64,000 bases of DNA from Streptomyces sp. NBC_00102 (GTDB lineage Bacteria > Actinomycetota > Actinomycetes > Streptomycetales > Streptomycetaceae): contig NZ_JAPEMC010000002.1 of the NCBI RefSeq assembly GCF_026343115.1, positions 719,324 to 783,323 on the forward strand, read 5' to 3'. This document shows positions 36,093 to 44,730 of this stretch, piece after piece; the first letter of the stretch is position 1; the number at the start of each line of letters is the position of its first letter. Position numbers and translations under genes: made by a program. The notes beneath the pieces were generated by a model that was not told the origin of the DNA, made no database searches, and saw nothing but the letters and a program-made list of their open reading frames with translations.

Positions 36093-36329
36093 TCACGCCC
36101 CGCACCCGCCCATCTCGGCGCTGATCGCCTCCCACACACCCTGCGGCGGCGGAAGGGGCAGGTCGGCGGCGGTCACCGCGCGGGCGGCGGCCACCACGGC
36201 ACAGAGCGCCTCGAACTCGGCGCGGCAGTCGGCGCACCGGCGCAGGTGCTGCACCGCGGGGCCGTCACGCGCGGACCGGTGGCCGAGAGCCAGTTCCGTC
36301 AGGTCGTCCTCGTGGACATGGTGCGCCAT
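36093..36329 (-). CDS. litB: Zinc-finger anti-sigma factor (LitB-like)
   Basis: 78 residues from the ATG at 36329, preceded by GGGAGGT. HVHEDDLTELALGHR and QHLRRCADCRAEF give the His-x3-Cys-x2-Cys arrangement of ZAS-type anti-sigma factors, followed by an amphipathic tail with no transmembrane helix. It probably binds and inhibits the ECF sigma factor encoded 91 bp upstream on the same strand. In S. coelicolor the operon is litSAB with a lipoprotein gene litA between; no litA is seen here. The symbol is assigned by context and family. Confidence 0.75.
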   Translation of the reverse strand: MAHHVHEDDLTELALGHRSARDGPAVQHLRRCADCRAEFEALCAVVAAARAVTAADLPLPPPQGVWEAISAEMGGCGA

Positions 36330-36420
36330 GTGCACCTCCCTCAGGACCTGCTTCCGCCCGGGGCCACCGGCCGGACGCACCCGGACGGCTTCCGGTGTGC
36401 CCCGCGGAAATGACGTGACG

Positions 36421-37056
36421 TCAGCGCAGCTCCGGGGCGGCCGCCGTGAGCGACCGACGCATCCGCACCAGGGCCCGGCGGGCGTGACTCTTGACGGTCC
36501 CCAGGGGCAGACCGGTCCGTTCGGCGATCTGCACCTGGGTGAGGTCGTCGAAGAAGGCCATGCAGAGGATGTGCCGCTGCACCGCGGGGAGTTTGCCCAG
36601 CTCCTGGACGACCAGCACCCGGTCGAGGACGGTCTCGGGACCGGCCCCCCGGGTGCCGCGCACCTGCTCCCGCGCGGCGGAGGCGGCGGCGAGCTCGCCG
36701 CGCCGGGTGCGGGCGGCCAGGGCGTCGGCGATCTTGCGCCGGGTGATGCCGACCAGCCAGCCGGGCAGCGGCCCGCGCTCCGGGCGGTACCCCGCACGCC
36801 CCCGCCACGCCGCCAGGAACACCTGCTGGGTGACGTCCTCGGCCTCGCGGGAATCCCCGAGGGAGCGGGCGGCCAGGGTGTGGACGAGAGTTCCCCACCG
36901 GTGGAAGATCCGGGCGAAGGACTCCGCGTCGCCCCGGAGGAGTCCATCCGCCAGTTCTGCTGCGGCGCGGTCCTCGTCCTCGCTACGCTCCTGCGCGGGC
37001 GGTCGGACCAGGGCCTCCGGTACGCGATGCCTCACGGTTACGTCGACTGCGGTCAT
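36421..37056 (-). CDS. litS: ECF sigma factor LitS
   Basis: 211 residues from the ATG at 37056 (AGGAGGAGGA about 6 nt upstream); the longer frame overlaps litR and is not used. Sigma-70 region 2 (RIFHRWGTLVHTLAARSLGD, REAEDVTQQVFLAAWR) and region 4 (LGKLPAVQRHILCMAFFDD, TQVQIAERTGLPLGTVKSHA) are complete, with no additional domains. Being next to crtY and divergent from a MerR-B12 regulator identifies it as LitS, which directs RNA polymerase to crtE, crtY and its own promoter in light. Confidence 0.9.
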   Translation of the reverse strand: MTAVDVTVRHRVPEALVRPPAQERSEDEDRAAAELADGLLRGDAESFARIFHRWGTLVHTLAARSLGDSREAEDVTQQVFLAAWRGRAGYRPERGPLPGWLVGITRRKIADALAARTRRGELAAASAAREQVRGTRGAGPETVLDRVLVVQELGKLPAVQRHILCMAFFDDLTQVQIAERTGLPLGTVKSHARRALVRMRRSLTAAAPELR

Positions 37057-37243
37057 CGGTGTCCTCCTCCTCGGGAACCCGGGAAGCCCGGGGCCCGGGC
37101 GGCAGAGGGCCGTGGGGGCCGCACTGCCACCCGGCCAGGAGCGCCAACGGCCCGCCGGAGCCGAGGTGTTCCGTGGGTGCCAGACAACCCGGCTCCTCAC
37201 CGGTGCGGCAACATGCATCGTTTCTGCGTCGTATCGTGAGTGC
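37057..37243. promoter_or_regulatory. Divergent litR/litS promoter region
   Basis: 187 bp between the start codons of litS (leftward) and litR (rightward). In S. coelicolor both promoters are light-activated and need LitR. A short inverted repeat, CATGCA (37212-37217) and TGCATG (37241-37246), brackets the litR start region, and the segment 37218-37240 has three TCGT/GCGT-type steps. These are too weak to call an operator with confidence. Confidence 0.5.
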
Positions 37244-38308
37244 ATGGACGCATCGAGTCGCGGGCCCGGGGACGCATCGAACCGCAGGCCCGCAAAGACG
37301 CCGGGCACCGGGAGTGCGGACGTGACCCGCGTCAACGCCCCCCACCCCGCCGGGTACGACGGAGGCCTGACCACCGGAGCCGTCGCGCGGCTGCTGGGCG
37401 TGGCCCCCACCACCCTCCGCTCCTGGGAACGTCGTTACGGCATCGGGCCGGCCGAGCGCGAAGGCGGCCGACACCGCCGCTGGACCTCCGCCGACGTCGA
37501 ACTCCTCATGCGCATGTGTGACTTCACCAGTGCGGGGCTCCCGCCGGCCGAGGCCGCCCGCGCCGCGATCGCCGCCGCGTCGGGCGGCGGGAGCGCGCCC
37601 CCGGGTGCCACCCGGGAGACGCGGCCCGCCCCGGCACGCCCGTCCACCGCCCCGGGCGCCCTTCCGGTCGGCCGCGGGCGCACCGAAGCCCGGGGGCTCG
37701 CACGGGCGGCCGTCCGCCTGGACGCACGCGCCGTCGAGGACCTGCTCGCCCTCGCACTGGACCGGCACGGGCTCGTGGGCGCCTGGGACGAGGTCATCAT
37801 GCCGACCCTGAACGCCGTCGGCCGCCGCTGGGAGAGTTCCGGCGAGCGGTACGTGGAGGTGGAGCACCTGCTCTCCTGGCACGTTTCCACCGCACTCCGG
37901 CGCGCCGCCGTCGGCCCACCGCCCGTGCGCGGCGCCGCCGTCTCCCTGCTGGCCTGCGTGCCGGACGAGAACCACACGCTGCCCTTGGAGGCCCTCACCG
38001 CAGGATTGATGCAACGCGGCCTGCCCGTGCGGATGTTCGGGGCCGCTCTGCCGGTCGAAGCCCTGGAGGAGGCGGCCCGGCGCACCGGCCCGGCCGGCAT
38101 CGTCCTCTGGTCGCAGGGCCGTGCGACGGCGAGCCGGCCACTGGCCCAGCGGGTCGCCTCCATCGAGTGGGGGGTACGCGGCGCACGCACCACCCCGGCC
38201 GTCGTGCTCGCCGGACCCGGCTGGGCCGGGAACCAGCCGGACGGCGTGCTGCGCCCCACCAGCCTGGCCGAGGCGCTCGCCCTGCTGTCCGCCCTCGCCT
38301 CCCGCTGA
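37244..38308 (+). CDS. litR: LitR, MerR-type regulator with cobalamin-binding domain
   Basis: 354 residues from the ATG at 37244. A MerR helix-turn-helix covers residues 42-105 (TTGAVARLLGVAPTTLRSWE, RRYGIGPAEREGGRHRRW). After a Pro/Ala linker comes the helical cap plus B12-binding fold of the CarH/LitR family: Trp196 with Glu207-His208 (GERYVEVEHLLSWH) in the cap, and ENH (residues 242-244) followed by LPLEALTAGLMQRGLPVRMF for the Rossmann part, His244 being the expected cobalt ligand. The spacing Trp to Glu-His is one residue longer than in Thermus CarH. Known role: light-responsive master regulator of litS and the crt genes, using adenosyl-B12. Confidence 0.92.
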   Translation: MDASSRGPGDASNRRPAKTPGTGSADVTRVNAPHPAGYDGGLTTGAVARLLGVAPTTLRSWERRYGIGPAEREGGRHRRWTSADVELLMRMCDFTSAGLPPAEAARAAIAAASGGGSAPPGATRETRPAPARPSTAPGALPVGRGRTEARGLARAAVRLDARAVEDLLALALDRHGLVGAWDEVIMPTLNAVGRRWESSGERYVEVEHLLSWHVSTALRRAAVGPPPVRGAAVSLLACVPDENHTLPLEALTAGLMQRGLPVRMFGAALPVEALEEAARRTGPAGIVLWSQGRATASRPLAQRVASIEWGVRGARTTPAVVLAGPGWAGNQPDGVLRPTSLAEALALLSALASR

Positions 38309-38657
38309 CCCGCGCCGAACGCCGGCAGGAATCAAAGGACGTGGGATCCGGGACGGTCTCCCGGACCACCGGTCCGGTCGGGCACTCCTCCAGGTGGTGT
38401 CCGCCCGGAGAACCGCCCGTCCTCGCGGCCGAGCAGTCCTCCTCGAAGGGATGTGCACGGGGCGCGTCTCTCGCACCCCGTGGACACCCGGTTGATGCCT
38501 GAAAGACACGGCCGGGTCCCGGACGGTTGTACGGGAAAGCGCGCCGCGCCGGACACCCGCTCCGGGCGGGCGACCCGGCCGGTCGCGCTGCATGATGGAC
38601 CCGGCCGTGCCCGGCGAAGGTTCGGCGCGGCCGGACCGAACGACGACGGGACACACC
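38309..38657. other. 349-bp intergenic region after litR
   Basis: No gene is supported. A 74-codon open frame on the minus strand has no ribosome binding site or recognisable product. GGTCTCCCGGACCACCGGTC-like GC-rich inverted segments near 38360 may act as a litR terminator. The last part should carry the promoter for the Ddn-like gene. Confidence 0.4.
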
Positions 38658-39104
38658 ATGCCTCTCCAGGGCGAGTACGAGCCCAGCCCCAGCCAATGGG
38701 TGCGTGACCAGGTCGAGTTGTACGAGAGCTCCGGTGGGACGGAGGGCACGACGATGCGCGACATGCCGGTCGTCGTGCTCACCACCCTGGGTTCCCGCAG
38801 CGGGAAGATCCGCAAGTCCGCGCTGATGCGCGTCGAACACGACGGCGTCTACGCGGTGGTCGCCTCCCTCGGCGGGGCTCCGAAGCACCCGGTCTGGTAC
38901 CACAACGTCAGCGCCGACCCGCGTGTCGAGCTCCAGGACGGGCCGGTCCGGCAGGACATGATCGCCCGTGAGGTGACGGGGGACGAGAAGGCCGTCTGGT
39001 GGAAGCGCGCGGTCGAGGCGTACCCCGACTACGCGGACTACCAGGAGAAGACGGACCGGGTGATCCCCGTCTTCGTCCTGGAGCCCGCGCCGAAGCCCCA
39101 CTGA
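38658..39104 (+). CDS. F420H2-dependent nitroreductase-family (Ddn-like) protein
   Basis: 148 residues from the ATG at 38658. The split-barrel deazaflavin-dependent oxidoreductase family is recognised by [48 protein letters not shown] and the C-terminal [20 protein letters not shown]. It would reduce quinones or nitro compounds with F420H2. It follows litR on the same strand at 349 bp; whether it belongs to the light response (a position comparable to litQ, a possible oxidoreductase) is undecided. Confidence 0.88.
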   Translation: MPLQGEYEPSPSQWVRDQVELYESSGGTEGTTMRDMPVVVLTTLGSRSGKIRKSALMRVEHDGVYAVVASLGGAPKHPVWYHNVSADPRVELQDGPVRQDMIAREVTGDEKAVWWKRAVEAYPDYADYQEKTDRVIPVFVLEPAPKPH

Positions 39105-39152
39105 CCCGGGCGGCCGTCTCTCACGGAGCTCCTGGCCGATGAGGCCGCGCGC

Positions 39153-40280
39153 TCACGGCAGCAGCCGCGGTGACCGCCTGGCCGCCACGTCCTCCACCCA
39201 GCCGAACACGGCGACGGCGGCGGCGATCAGCGGCCAGGCGACCGCGAACTGGAACCACGTACTGCCCAGCGGCAGATGCTCCTCCATCGACGGCACCTGC
39301 CACATCAGGTCGATCACCGCCACGCTCAGCATCAGCGCGACCTCGTGCCAGAGATAGATCGTCACCGCGCGGGAGTTGAAGACGCGCACCACCCGCCCGA
39401 GGAACCGGACGCGCCCGGGCGCGGCCGGGGTGCCGGGCCGGAACCGCAGCAGCAGCGCGACCGCTCCGCCGGACCAGAGCGCCTGGGCGAGCGGGATGTC
39501 GTCCAGGTCGTAACTCCCGTCGGCCCGGTGGGTCAGGGCCCACCAGGCGCCCGCCGCCATCAGCCCCGCCGCCACCGCGACGGTCCGTCCCGGCCGGATC
39601 CGGTCCAGGGTGCCGTCCCGGTGTGCGAAGCCCAGCAGCCAGCAGAAGAGGAACACCGACAGATCGCTGATCCCGCTGCCGAGCCGGCCGTCGGGCACCT
39701 GCCACACCGTTGCCAGCAACACCACCGGTACGAGCGACAGGGCCGCCACCGACAGGGGCCACCGGGAGAACAGGCGCAGCAGAACGGGGGAGAGCAGCAC
39801 GAACCACAGATAGGTCCGCAGGTACCAGAGCACCGCCCACGCCTGTTCGCCCCAGGCGTTGCCCGGCGGATCACCCACCGGCAGAACCCAGTACAGCGCG
39901 TCCGGGCCGGGTACCCACCCGTGCACCACCATCGCGGAGCCGAGCACCAGGCCGAACACCCAGACGGGTACGAGGAGTCGGCGCAGCCTGCCGCGGATCA
40001 CCGACCACGCGGGCCGCTCCAGCGAACGCGCCATCAGGGAGCCCGCGAGGGCGAACATCACGCCCATGGAAGGGAATACGAACCCCAGCCAGGGCCATCC
40101 GAAGGTGTGGTAGGTGACCACCCGGACGAGTGCGAGGGCGCGCAGAGCGTCGACGTACGGATCGCGTCCTCCGGCGCGTCCCGCCCGCAGTGCGGCCCGT
40201 CCCTCGAATGCCCCTGGTTCCGCTGCGGGTTGAGGAGCCGGAGCCGGAGCCGGAGCTGTCCGGCGGTGGGTGCCGGCCAT
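39153..40280 (-). CDS. Acyltransferase-3 family membrane protein
   Basis: 375 residues, about ten membrane helices. RDPYVDALRALALVRVVTYH is the entry signature of the acyltransferase-3/OafA/IcaC family (the conserved D-x-R-x-x-x H pattern), followed by FPSMGVMFALAGSLMARSLE and AVLWYLRTYLWFVLLSPVLL; NSRAVTIYLWHEVALML closes the fold. It probably acylates an exported polysaccharide. Its ATG overlaps the stop of the deacetylase-GT2 gene by one base (TGATG), so it is the third gene of a polysaccharide operon. N-terminal 40 residues are Pro/Ala-rich. Confidence 0.85.
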   Translation of the reverse strand: MAGTHRRTAPAPAPAPQPAAEPGAFEGRAALRAGRAGGRDPYVDALRALALVRVVTYHTFGWPWLGFVFPSMGVMFALAGSLMARSLERPAWSVIRGRLRRLLVPVWVFGLVLGSAMVVHGWVPGPDALYWVLPVGDPPGNAWGEQAWAVLWYLRTYLWFVLLSPVLLRLFSRWPLSVAALSLVPVVLLATVWQVPDGRLGSGISDLSVFLFCWLLGFAHRDGTLDRIRPGRTVAVAAGLMAAGAWWALTHRADGSYDLDDIPLAQALWSGGAVALLLRFRPGTPAAPGRVRFLGRVVRVFNSRAVTIYLWHEVALMLSVAVIDLMWQVPSMEEHLPLGSTWFQFAVAWPLIAAAVAVFGWVEDVAARRSPRLLP

Positions 40281-42574
40281 CAGCCCGCCTCCGTGGAAGC
40301 GCCGGCGGCGCCGGAAGCATCCGGAGCGCCGGGTGCGCCGGGTACGCCCACCGCGCCGGTGCGTTTCAGCTTCTGCCAGCGCAGCCGGCCGCCGGTGAGT
40401 GCGGTCAGTGCGGAGTGCATCAGCACCAGGTACATCATCTGTCGGTAGGCGAGTTGCTGGAGCGGCAGCATCAGCAGGTAGCGGCACTTCTCCCGGTCCA
40501 GGCGGAACGCGTACGCGGCGCACGCCAGTTGGACGCCGAGTACGGCAAGCCATGCCAGCAGCGAACCCGTGAAGTCGACGAAGAGCATCGCGTAGAGGGT
40601 GAAGACGTCGATGAGTGGCGCGAGGAGCGGGGTGAGGATCTGGAAGAGGACCACCAGCGGCATCCCGATCCGGCCGAACCGGCCCGAGGGTCCCCGGTCG
40701 GTGACCGAGCGGCGGTGCTTCCAGAGCGCCTGCATGGTGCCGTAGCTCCAGCGGTAGCGCTGGCGCCACAACTGGCCGAAGGAGGCGGGTGCTTCGGTCC
40801 ACGCGCGGGCGTGCTCGGCGTAGACGACCCGGTGGCCCGCCCGGTGCAGGGCGATCGTGATGTCCGTGTCCTCGGCGAGCGTGTCCTCGCTCATCCCGCC
40901 CACCTGGAGCACCGCCTCGCGGCGGAACGCGCCGATCGCGCCCGGAATGGTGGGCATGCAGCCGAGCAGGTCGTACATGCGCCGGTCGAGGTTGAAGCCC
41001 ATGACGTACTCGATGTGCTGCCAGGCCCCGATCAGGGTGGAGCGGTTGCCGACCTTGGCGTTGCCCGCCACTGCGCCGACCCGCGGGTCGGCGAACGGCT
41101 GGACCAGCAGCCGCACGGTGTCGGGTTCGAAGACGGTGTCGCCGTCCATCATCACGACCAGATCGTGACGGGCCGCGCGGACACCGTTGTTGAGCGCCGC
41201 GGACTTGCCCGCGTTCTCCTGCCGCACGACCCGCACCTGCGGGAGTCCGAGCGACTCGGCGATCTCCGCCGTCCCGTCGGTCGAGCCGTCGTCGACCACG
41301 ATGATCTCGATCGGATGGGTGCTCGCCGCCAGTGAGGTCAGGGTCCCGGCGATGCATTCCTTCTCGTTGTAGGCGGGCACCACCACGCTCACTGGCCGGG
41401 TCACCTCGGGCCCCCAGGAGAACCGCCGCCGATTGCGCCGGCGGTAGTGGCGCCCGGCGAGGAGGACCATCAGCCCGAACCTGCCGAGGACGGCGACCCC
41501 GACCACCCCGAGCAGGGTCGCCAGCGCCGGTACGGTCCACTCCGCCACGGCGACGGCCAGCAGCAGCCCGCGCCCCTCCCAGACGGAGGCCGTGTCCGCG
41601 GTGTGGTGCGCGGCCTGTGCCGGATCGGACGCGACGGCGGAGCCACCGGGCGGCGCGGGTGCAGCCGTGCCGGATGCCTGCGCCGCCTGCTGCTGTGCGC
41701 CGCTGACCGTGGTGAAGGTGTACCCGGCGGCCTTCATCTTCTTGATGTAGGCGGGCAGCGCCTTCAGGGTCTGCGAGCGGTCGCCGCCGGAGTCGTGGAA
41801 GAGGACCGAGGCGCCCTTGCCGCTCGCGGGGGTGGCGCCGCGCACGATCGCGTCGACGCCCGGCGTCTTCCAGTCCTCGCTGTCGGTGTCGATGAAGACG
41901 CTGGTGTACCCCATCGCCCCCAGCTTCTCGTAGACCGGCCAGCTGTAGTCGTCGACGGCGTCGGGGGTGGAGGAGTAGGGGGCGCGGAACAGATTGGTGG
42001 TGATGCCCGCGGCCCCGGCCAGGGCCAGCTGCGTCTGGGCGATCTCCCGTGTCACGCGGGCCGTGCTCTGGTAGGAGAGGTCGACGTGGGTGAAGGTGTG
42101 GATGCCCACCTCGTCACCGTCGGCGACCATCTCCCGCACCACGTCGGGGTGGCGCGCGATCATGGAGCCGACCAGGAAGAACGTGCCGGGCACGTCGTTG
42201 TCGTCGAGGACGTCGAGCACCTGCTCGGTCCACTCCGGGTCGGGTCCGTCGTCGAAGGTGAGGACGATCGTCTTGTCCGGCACGGACTCCGAGTGCGCCT
42301 TCCCGTCCCGGAAGCTCAGGAAGGGGCCGCCGTCCAGCACGCTCTCCGGCACGTTGTTCGAGGCGGCACCCGAGCGCACCCGCTGGTCGCCGCCCACCTC
42401 GGAGCGCAGAAAGCCGTCCAGTAGCAGGGTGCTCACCAGCCCGAGCAGCAGCAGGACCGCCAGCACCGCGCGGGGGCGGGGGACGGCCCGCCGGCTGACA
42501 CGTTCCATCCGGCCCGGGGTCGCGTGCCGCGCGCCCCGGCCCGGAGTCCGGCGGCGCCGTGTCGAGGCGGTCAC
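40280..42574 (-). CDS. Bifunctional polysaccharide deacetylase / GT2 polysaccharide synthase
   Basis: 764 residues from the GTG at 42574, overlapping the upstream gene by GTGA. After a membrane anchor near residues 30-50 comes a NodB/CE4 deacetylase domain (residues about 90-290): IVLTFDDGPDPEWTEQVLDV, HTFTHVDLS, FRAPYSS and VLFHDSGGDRS hold the metal Asp, His pair and later motifs. After another membrane segment a GT2 synthase domain follows (about 370-690): VSVVVPAYNEKECIAGTL, EIIVVDDGSTDGTAEIAES, MMDGDTVFEPD, EDTDITIALH and QRYRW (QxxRW). It resembles an IcaB-IcaA fusion and the MatB-type protein that makes poly-N-acetylglucosamine-like polymer and drives pellet formation in Streptomyces. 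Product polymer is inferred. Confidence 0.88.
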   Translation of the reverse strand: MTASTRRRRTPGRGARHATPGRMERVSRRAVPRPRAVLAVLLLLGLVSTLLLDGFLRSEVGGDQRVRSGAASNNVPESVLDGGPFLSFRDGKAHSESVPDKTIVLTFDDGPDPEWTEQVLDVLDDNDVPGTFFLVGSMIARHPDVVREMVADGDEVGIHTFTHVDLSYQSTARVTREIAQTQLALAGAAGITTNLFRAPYSSTPDAVDDYSWPVYEKLGAMGYTSVFIDTDSEDWKTPGVDAIVRGATPASGKGASVLFHDSGGDRSQTLKALPAYIKKMKAAGYTFTTVSGAQQQAAQASGTAAPAPPGGSAVASDPAQAAHHTADTASVWEGRGLLLAVAVAEWTVPALATLLGVVGVAVLGRFGLMVLLAGRHYRRRNRRRFSWGPEVTRPVSVVVPAYNEKECIAGTLTSLAASTHPIEIIVVDDGSTDGTAEIAESLGLPQVRVVRQENAGKSAALNNGVRAARHDLVVMMDGDTVFEPDTVRLLVQPFADPRVGAVAGNAKVGNRSTLIGAWQHIEYVMGFNLDRRMYDLLGCMPTIPGAIGAFRREAVLQVGGMSEDTLAEDTDITIALHRAGHRVVYAEHARAWTEAPASFGQLWRQRYRWSYGTMQALWKHRRSVTDRGPSGRFGRIGMPLVVLFQILTPLLAPLIDVFTLYAMLFVDFTGSLLAWLAVLGVQLACAAYAFRLDREKCRYLLMLPLQQLAYRQMMYLVLMHSALTALTGGRLRWQKLKRTGAVGVPGAPGAPDASGAAGASTEAG

Positions 42575-42918
42575 CGGGCGTCCGCGGTGGGCGGCGTCGC
42601 CCCGTCGGTGGGCCGGGGGGAGCCGTCCGGGGGTGCGATGCCGCCGGGGGCGGCCTCCGCGGGCTGCCCGGTGTCGAAGGGCAGCAGTCGCGAGGGCGAC
42701 ATGGAGATGCCGCCCATGAAGGCGAGAGCGAGCACGGCCGCGTAACCGACGACGGCGAGACCGAGCACGGCCCCGGCCCGGCGCAGCAGCCGGGCCCGGC
42801 GCCCCGAGGCGTCGACGAACACGGGTCCCCCGCCCGGCTTCTGCCGTGCGGGACCGGCGTGCCTGCGGCGGCGGCCGTGCGGCCTCGGGGTTTTCTGGGA
42901 AACGGTGTCGGCATGCAT
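42571..42918 (-). CDS. Small single-pass membrane protein upstream of the polysaccharide synthase
   Basis: 115 residues. A basic N-terminus (KTPRPHGRRRRHAG) precedes one hydrophobic helix (AGAVLGLAVVGYAAVLALAF, residues about 48-68) and a Pro/Ala/Gly-rich exterior tail. No family recognised. Its stop overlaps the start of the deacetylase-GT2 gene by 4 bp, so it is the first gene of the operon and may help the synthase at the membrane, as small proteins such as IcaD do elsewhere; that comparison is positional only. Confidence 0.65.
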   Translation of the reverse strand: MHADTVSQKTPRPHGRRRRHAGPARQKPGGGPVFVDASGRRARLLRRAGAVLGLAVVGYAAVLALAFMGGISMSPSRLLPFDTGQPAEAAPGGIAPPDGSPRPTDGATPPTADAR

Positions 42919-43211
42919 GAGCGCATGGTGGCGGGCGGCGATGTGCGCCCCGTGGCAGAACCCTGGGCGCGCCCTGTGCGACAGCGCCCAAACTGTCGGG
43001 TCGCTGAGTGTCCGGCCCGGCCGACGGCACCCTGCACCTGGTCAACTCGCTTCGCCGCTACGGCGTTCGGCGCCGACGGCGACCGCGTCGGACCACCGGA
43101 TGTGAGATGCGCCGGTCCTTCCCGATGCCCGTTCCATGAGAGGTTTGCGGTGAATGCCGCCCCTTTCGCCACCTGTTGAGGGGCACTTCGGACGAGAGAG
43201 CAGGTGCCGTC

Positions 43212-44243
43212 TTGCGTGGAACACCATCCGTGCGCGGACCGTCCAAACGCGCGGCGGCGCTCGCCGGGCCGGTCGCCCTCGCGCTGGCCTGCGGCGGATG
43301 CGCCACCGGTACGGTCGCCGACCAGAGCGACAACGCGCCGGTGCCGCCGAGCAGTTCGGCCAAGGCCGCCGACAGCCCCGCCTACACCCCGTACGTCAGC
43401 GCCACCACGGCCTCGGACACCGACGGAGCGGGCTCGCCCGACACGTACAACCTGGCCTTCGTCGTCGCGGACGGCGGCTGCACCCCGAGCTGGGGCGGCA
43501 GCGCGGCGGCCGACGACGCGGCGGTACGCGCCCGGGTCTCCGCCCTCACCGCGTCCGGGGCCGACGTACGGGTCTCCTTCGGCGGCGCCGCCGGTACGGA
43601 ACTGGCGCTCGCCTGCGACAGCGCCCAGGACCTCGCGGACGCGTACGCGAAGGTGCTGGACGCGGTCGGCGCGGACCGGGCGGACTTCGACATCGAGGGG
43701 GACACCCTCACCGACCGGGCGTCCGTGGTGCGACGCGACCGGGCGATCCGGCTGCTCCAGAAGTCACGGGACCTGGACGTCACGTACACCCTGCCGGTGA
43801 TGCCGGACGGGCTGGACGCGAGCGGGCTGACGCTGCTGGAAGACGCCGTCACCGAGGGCGTCGAGCTCTCGGCGGTCAACGTCATGGCGATGAACTACAG
43901 CGAGTCCCACGACGGTGACATGGGCCAGTACGCGCAGCAGGCGGCCCGGGCCGCGCACACCCAGCTCGCCGAGGCGCTGGACCTCGACTCCGCCGGGGCG
44001 TGGAAGGCCCTGCACCTCACGGTGATGGCCGGGGTCAACGACGTGGCGGGGGAGACGTTCACCCTGGCCGACGCCTCCGGCCTGCGGACCTTCGCCGAAA
44101 AACAGGGGGTGGGCGCGCTCTCGTTGTGGTCGACTTTCCGCGACCGGGCGTGCGCGGAGGGAGAGGCCACCGTGGCCGACGACTCCTGCAGCGGTGTCGA
44201 ACAGGAGGACGGGGCCTTCGGTGCGGCCCTCGGCGGCGGCTGA
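43212..44243 (+). CDS. GH18-like (chitinase fold) lipoprotein
   Basis: About 343 residues if the TTG at 43212 is used; a TTG at 43176 would add 12. The N-terminus has a basic region, a hydrophobic core and a lipobox-like Cys (LALACGGC). The remainder is a GH18-type TIM barrel: YNLAFVVADGGCTPSWGG, VRVSFGGAAGTELAL, and the catalytic strand ADFDIEGD (the family DxxDxDxE pattern), then VNVMAMNYSE and GALSLWSTFRDRAC. It is predicted to hydrolyse or bind GlcNAc polymers at the cell surface. Divergent from the polysaccharide operon, sharing a 293-bp intergenic region, so it may trim the polymer made there. Confidence 0.82.
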   Translation: MRGTPSVRGPSKRAAALAGPVALALACGGCATGTVADQSDNAPVPPSSSAKAADSPAYTPYVSATTASDTDGAGSPDTYNLAFVVADGGCTPSWGGSAAADDAAVRARVSALTASGADVRVSFGGAAGTELALACDSAQDLADAYAKVLDAVGADRADFDIEGDTLTDRASVVRRDRAIRLLQKSRDLDVTYTLPVMPDGLDASGLTLLEDAVTEGVELSAVNVMAMNYSESHDGDMGQYAQQAARAAHTQLAEALDLDSAGAWKALHLTVMAGVNDVAGETFTLADASGLRTFAEKQGVGALSLWSTFRDRACAEGEATVADDSCSGVEQEDGAFGAALGGG

Positions 44244-44344
44244 CGCGACGGACCGCGACGGTGCGTGCACGGACGGTGTAAGGGCCGGGTGGTGGAAGAG
44301 CCGGTGCGGGGTGTTCCCGCCCGGGAGCGAGGAGGCGGGGGCGG

Positions 44345-44626
44345 ATGTCCGACGGGCCTTGGACGGGAAGTGACCGCGCGCACAACGGAGAGTGCCATGC
44401 GCGGTGGGCAGCCTCGTCGAACCGGTCGACCGGAGACCCGGGCTACCGGGACGAGTGGTACGACGCCCAGTGCGGTGGCTGCCGGTTCTGGATCGCGCTC
44501 GGCGGTGAGCTGGGCCAGGACTACGGGGCCTGCACCAACTCCGGATCGGCCTTCGACGGGCGGGTGCGCTTCGAGCACGACGGCTGCGCGGTCTTCACCG
44601 TCCGCGAAGACCATTCGTTCGGATAG
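44345..44626 (+). CDS. DUF3027-like small cysteine-rich protein
   Basis: 93 residues from the ATG at 44345. The core reads DEWYDAQCGGCRFWIAL, GQDYGACTNSGSAFDGRV and FEHDGC, with four cysteines that could bind a metal. This matches the C-terminal motif of DUF3027 proteins of actinobacteria, whose function is unknown. Stand-alone; ends before a strong hairpin. Confidence 0.72.
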   Translation: MSDGPWTGSDRAHNGECHARWAASSNRSTGDPGYRDEWYDAQCGGCRFWIALGGELGQDYGACTNSGSAFDGRVRFEHDGCAVFTVREDHSFG

Positions 44627-44678
44627 CCACGTTCCGATGGCCGCCGTGTCGCACCGCCGAGTGGGACGAGGACTGCGC

Positions 44679-44712
44679 GAGGCGCCGACCCGCCGGAGCG
44701 GGGCGGCGCCTC
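44679..44712. terminator. Hairpin between convergent genes
   Basis: 15-bp stem with one mismatch (44679-44693 and 44698-44712) and a 4-nt CGGA loop, between the DUF3027-like gene and the convergent FMN reductase gene. Confidence 0.7.
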
Positions 44713-44730
44713 ACGGCCGTATCGGTGTGC

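Noticed and set aside
38332..38556. 74-codon minus-strand frame between litR and the Ddn-like gene
   Set aside because: No ribosome binding site, no similarity that I recognise, and composition of a chance frame.
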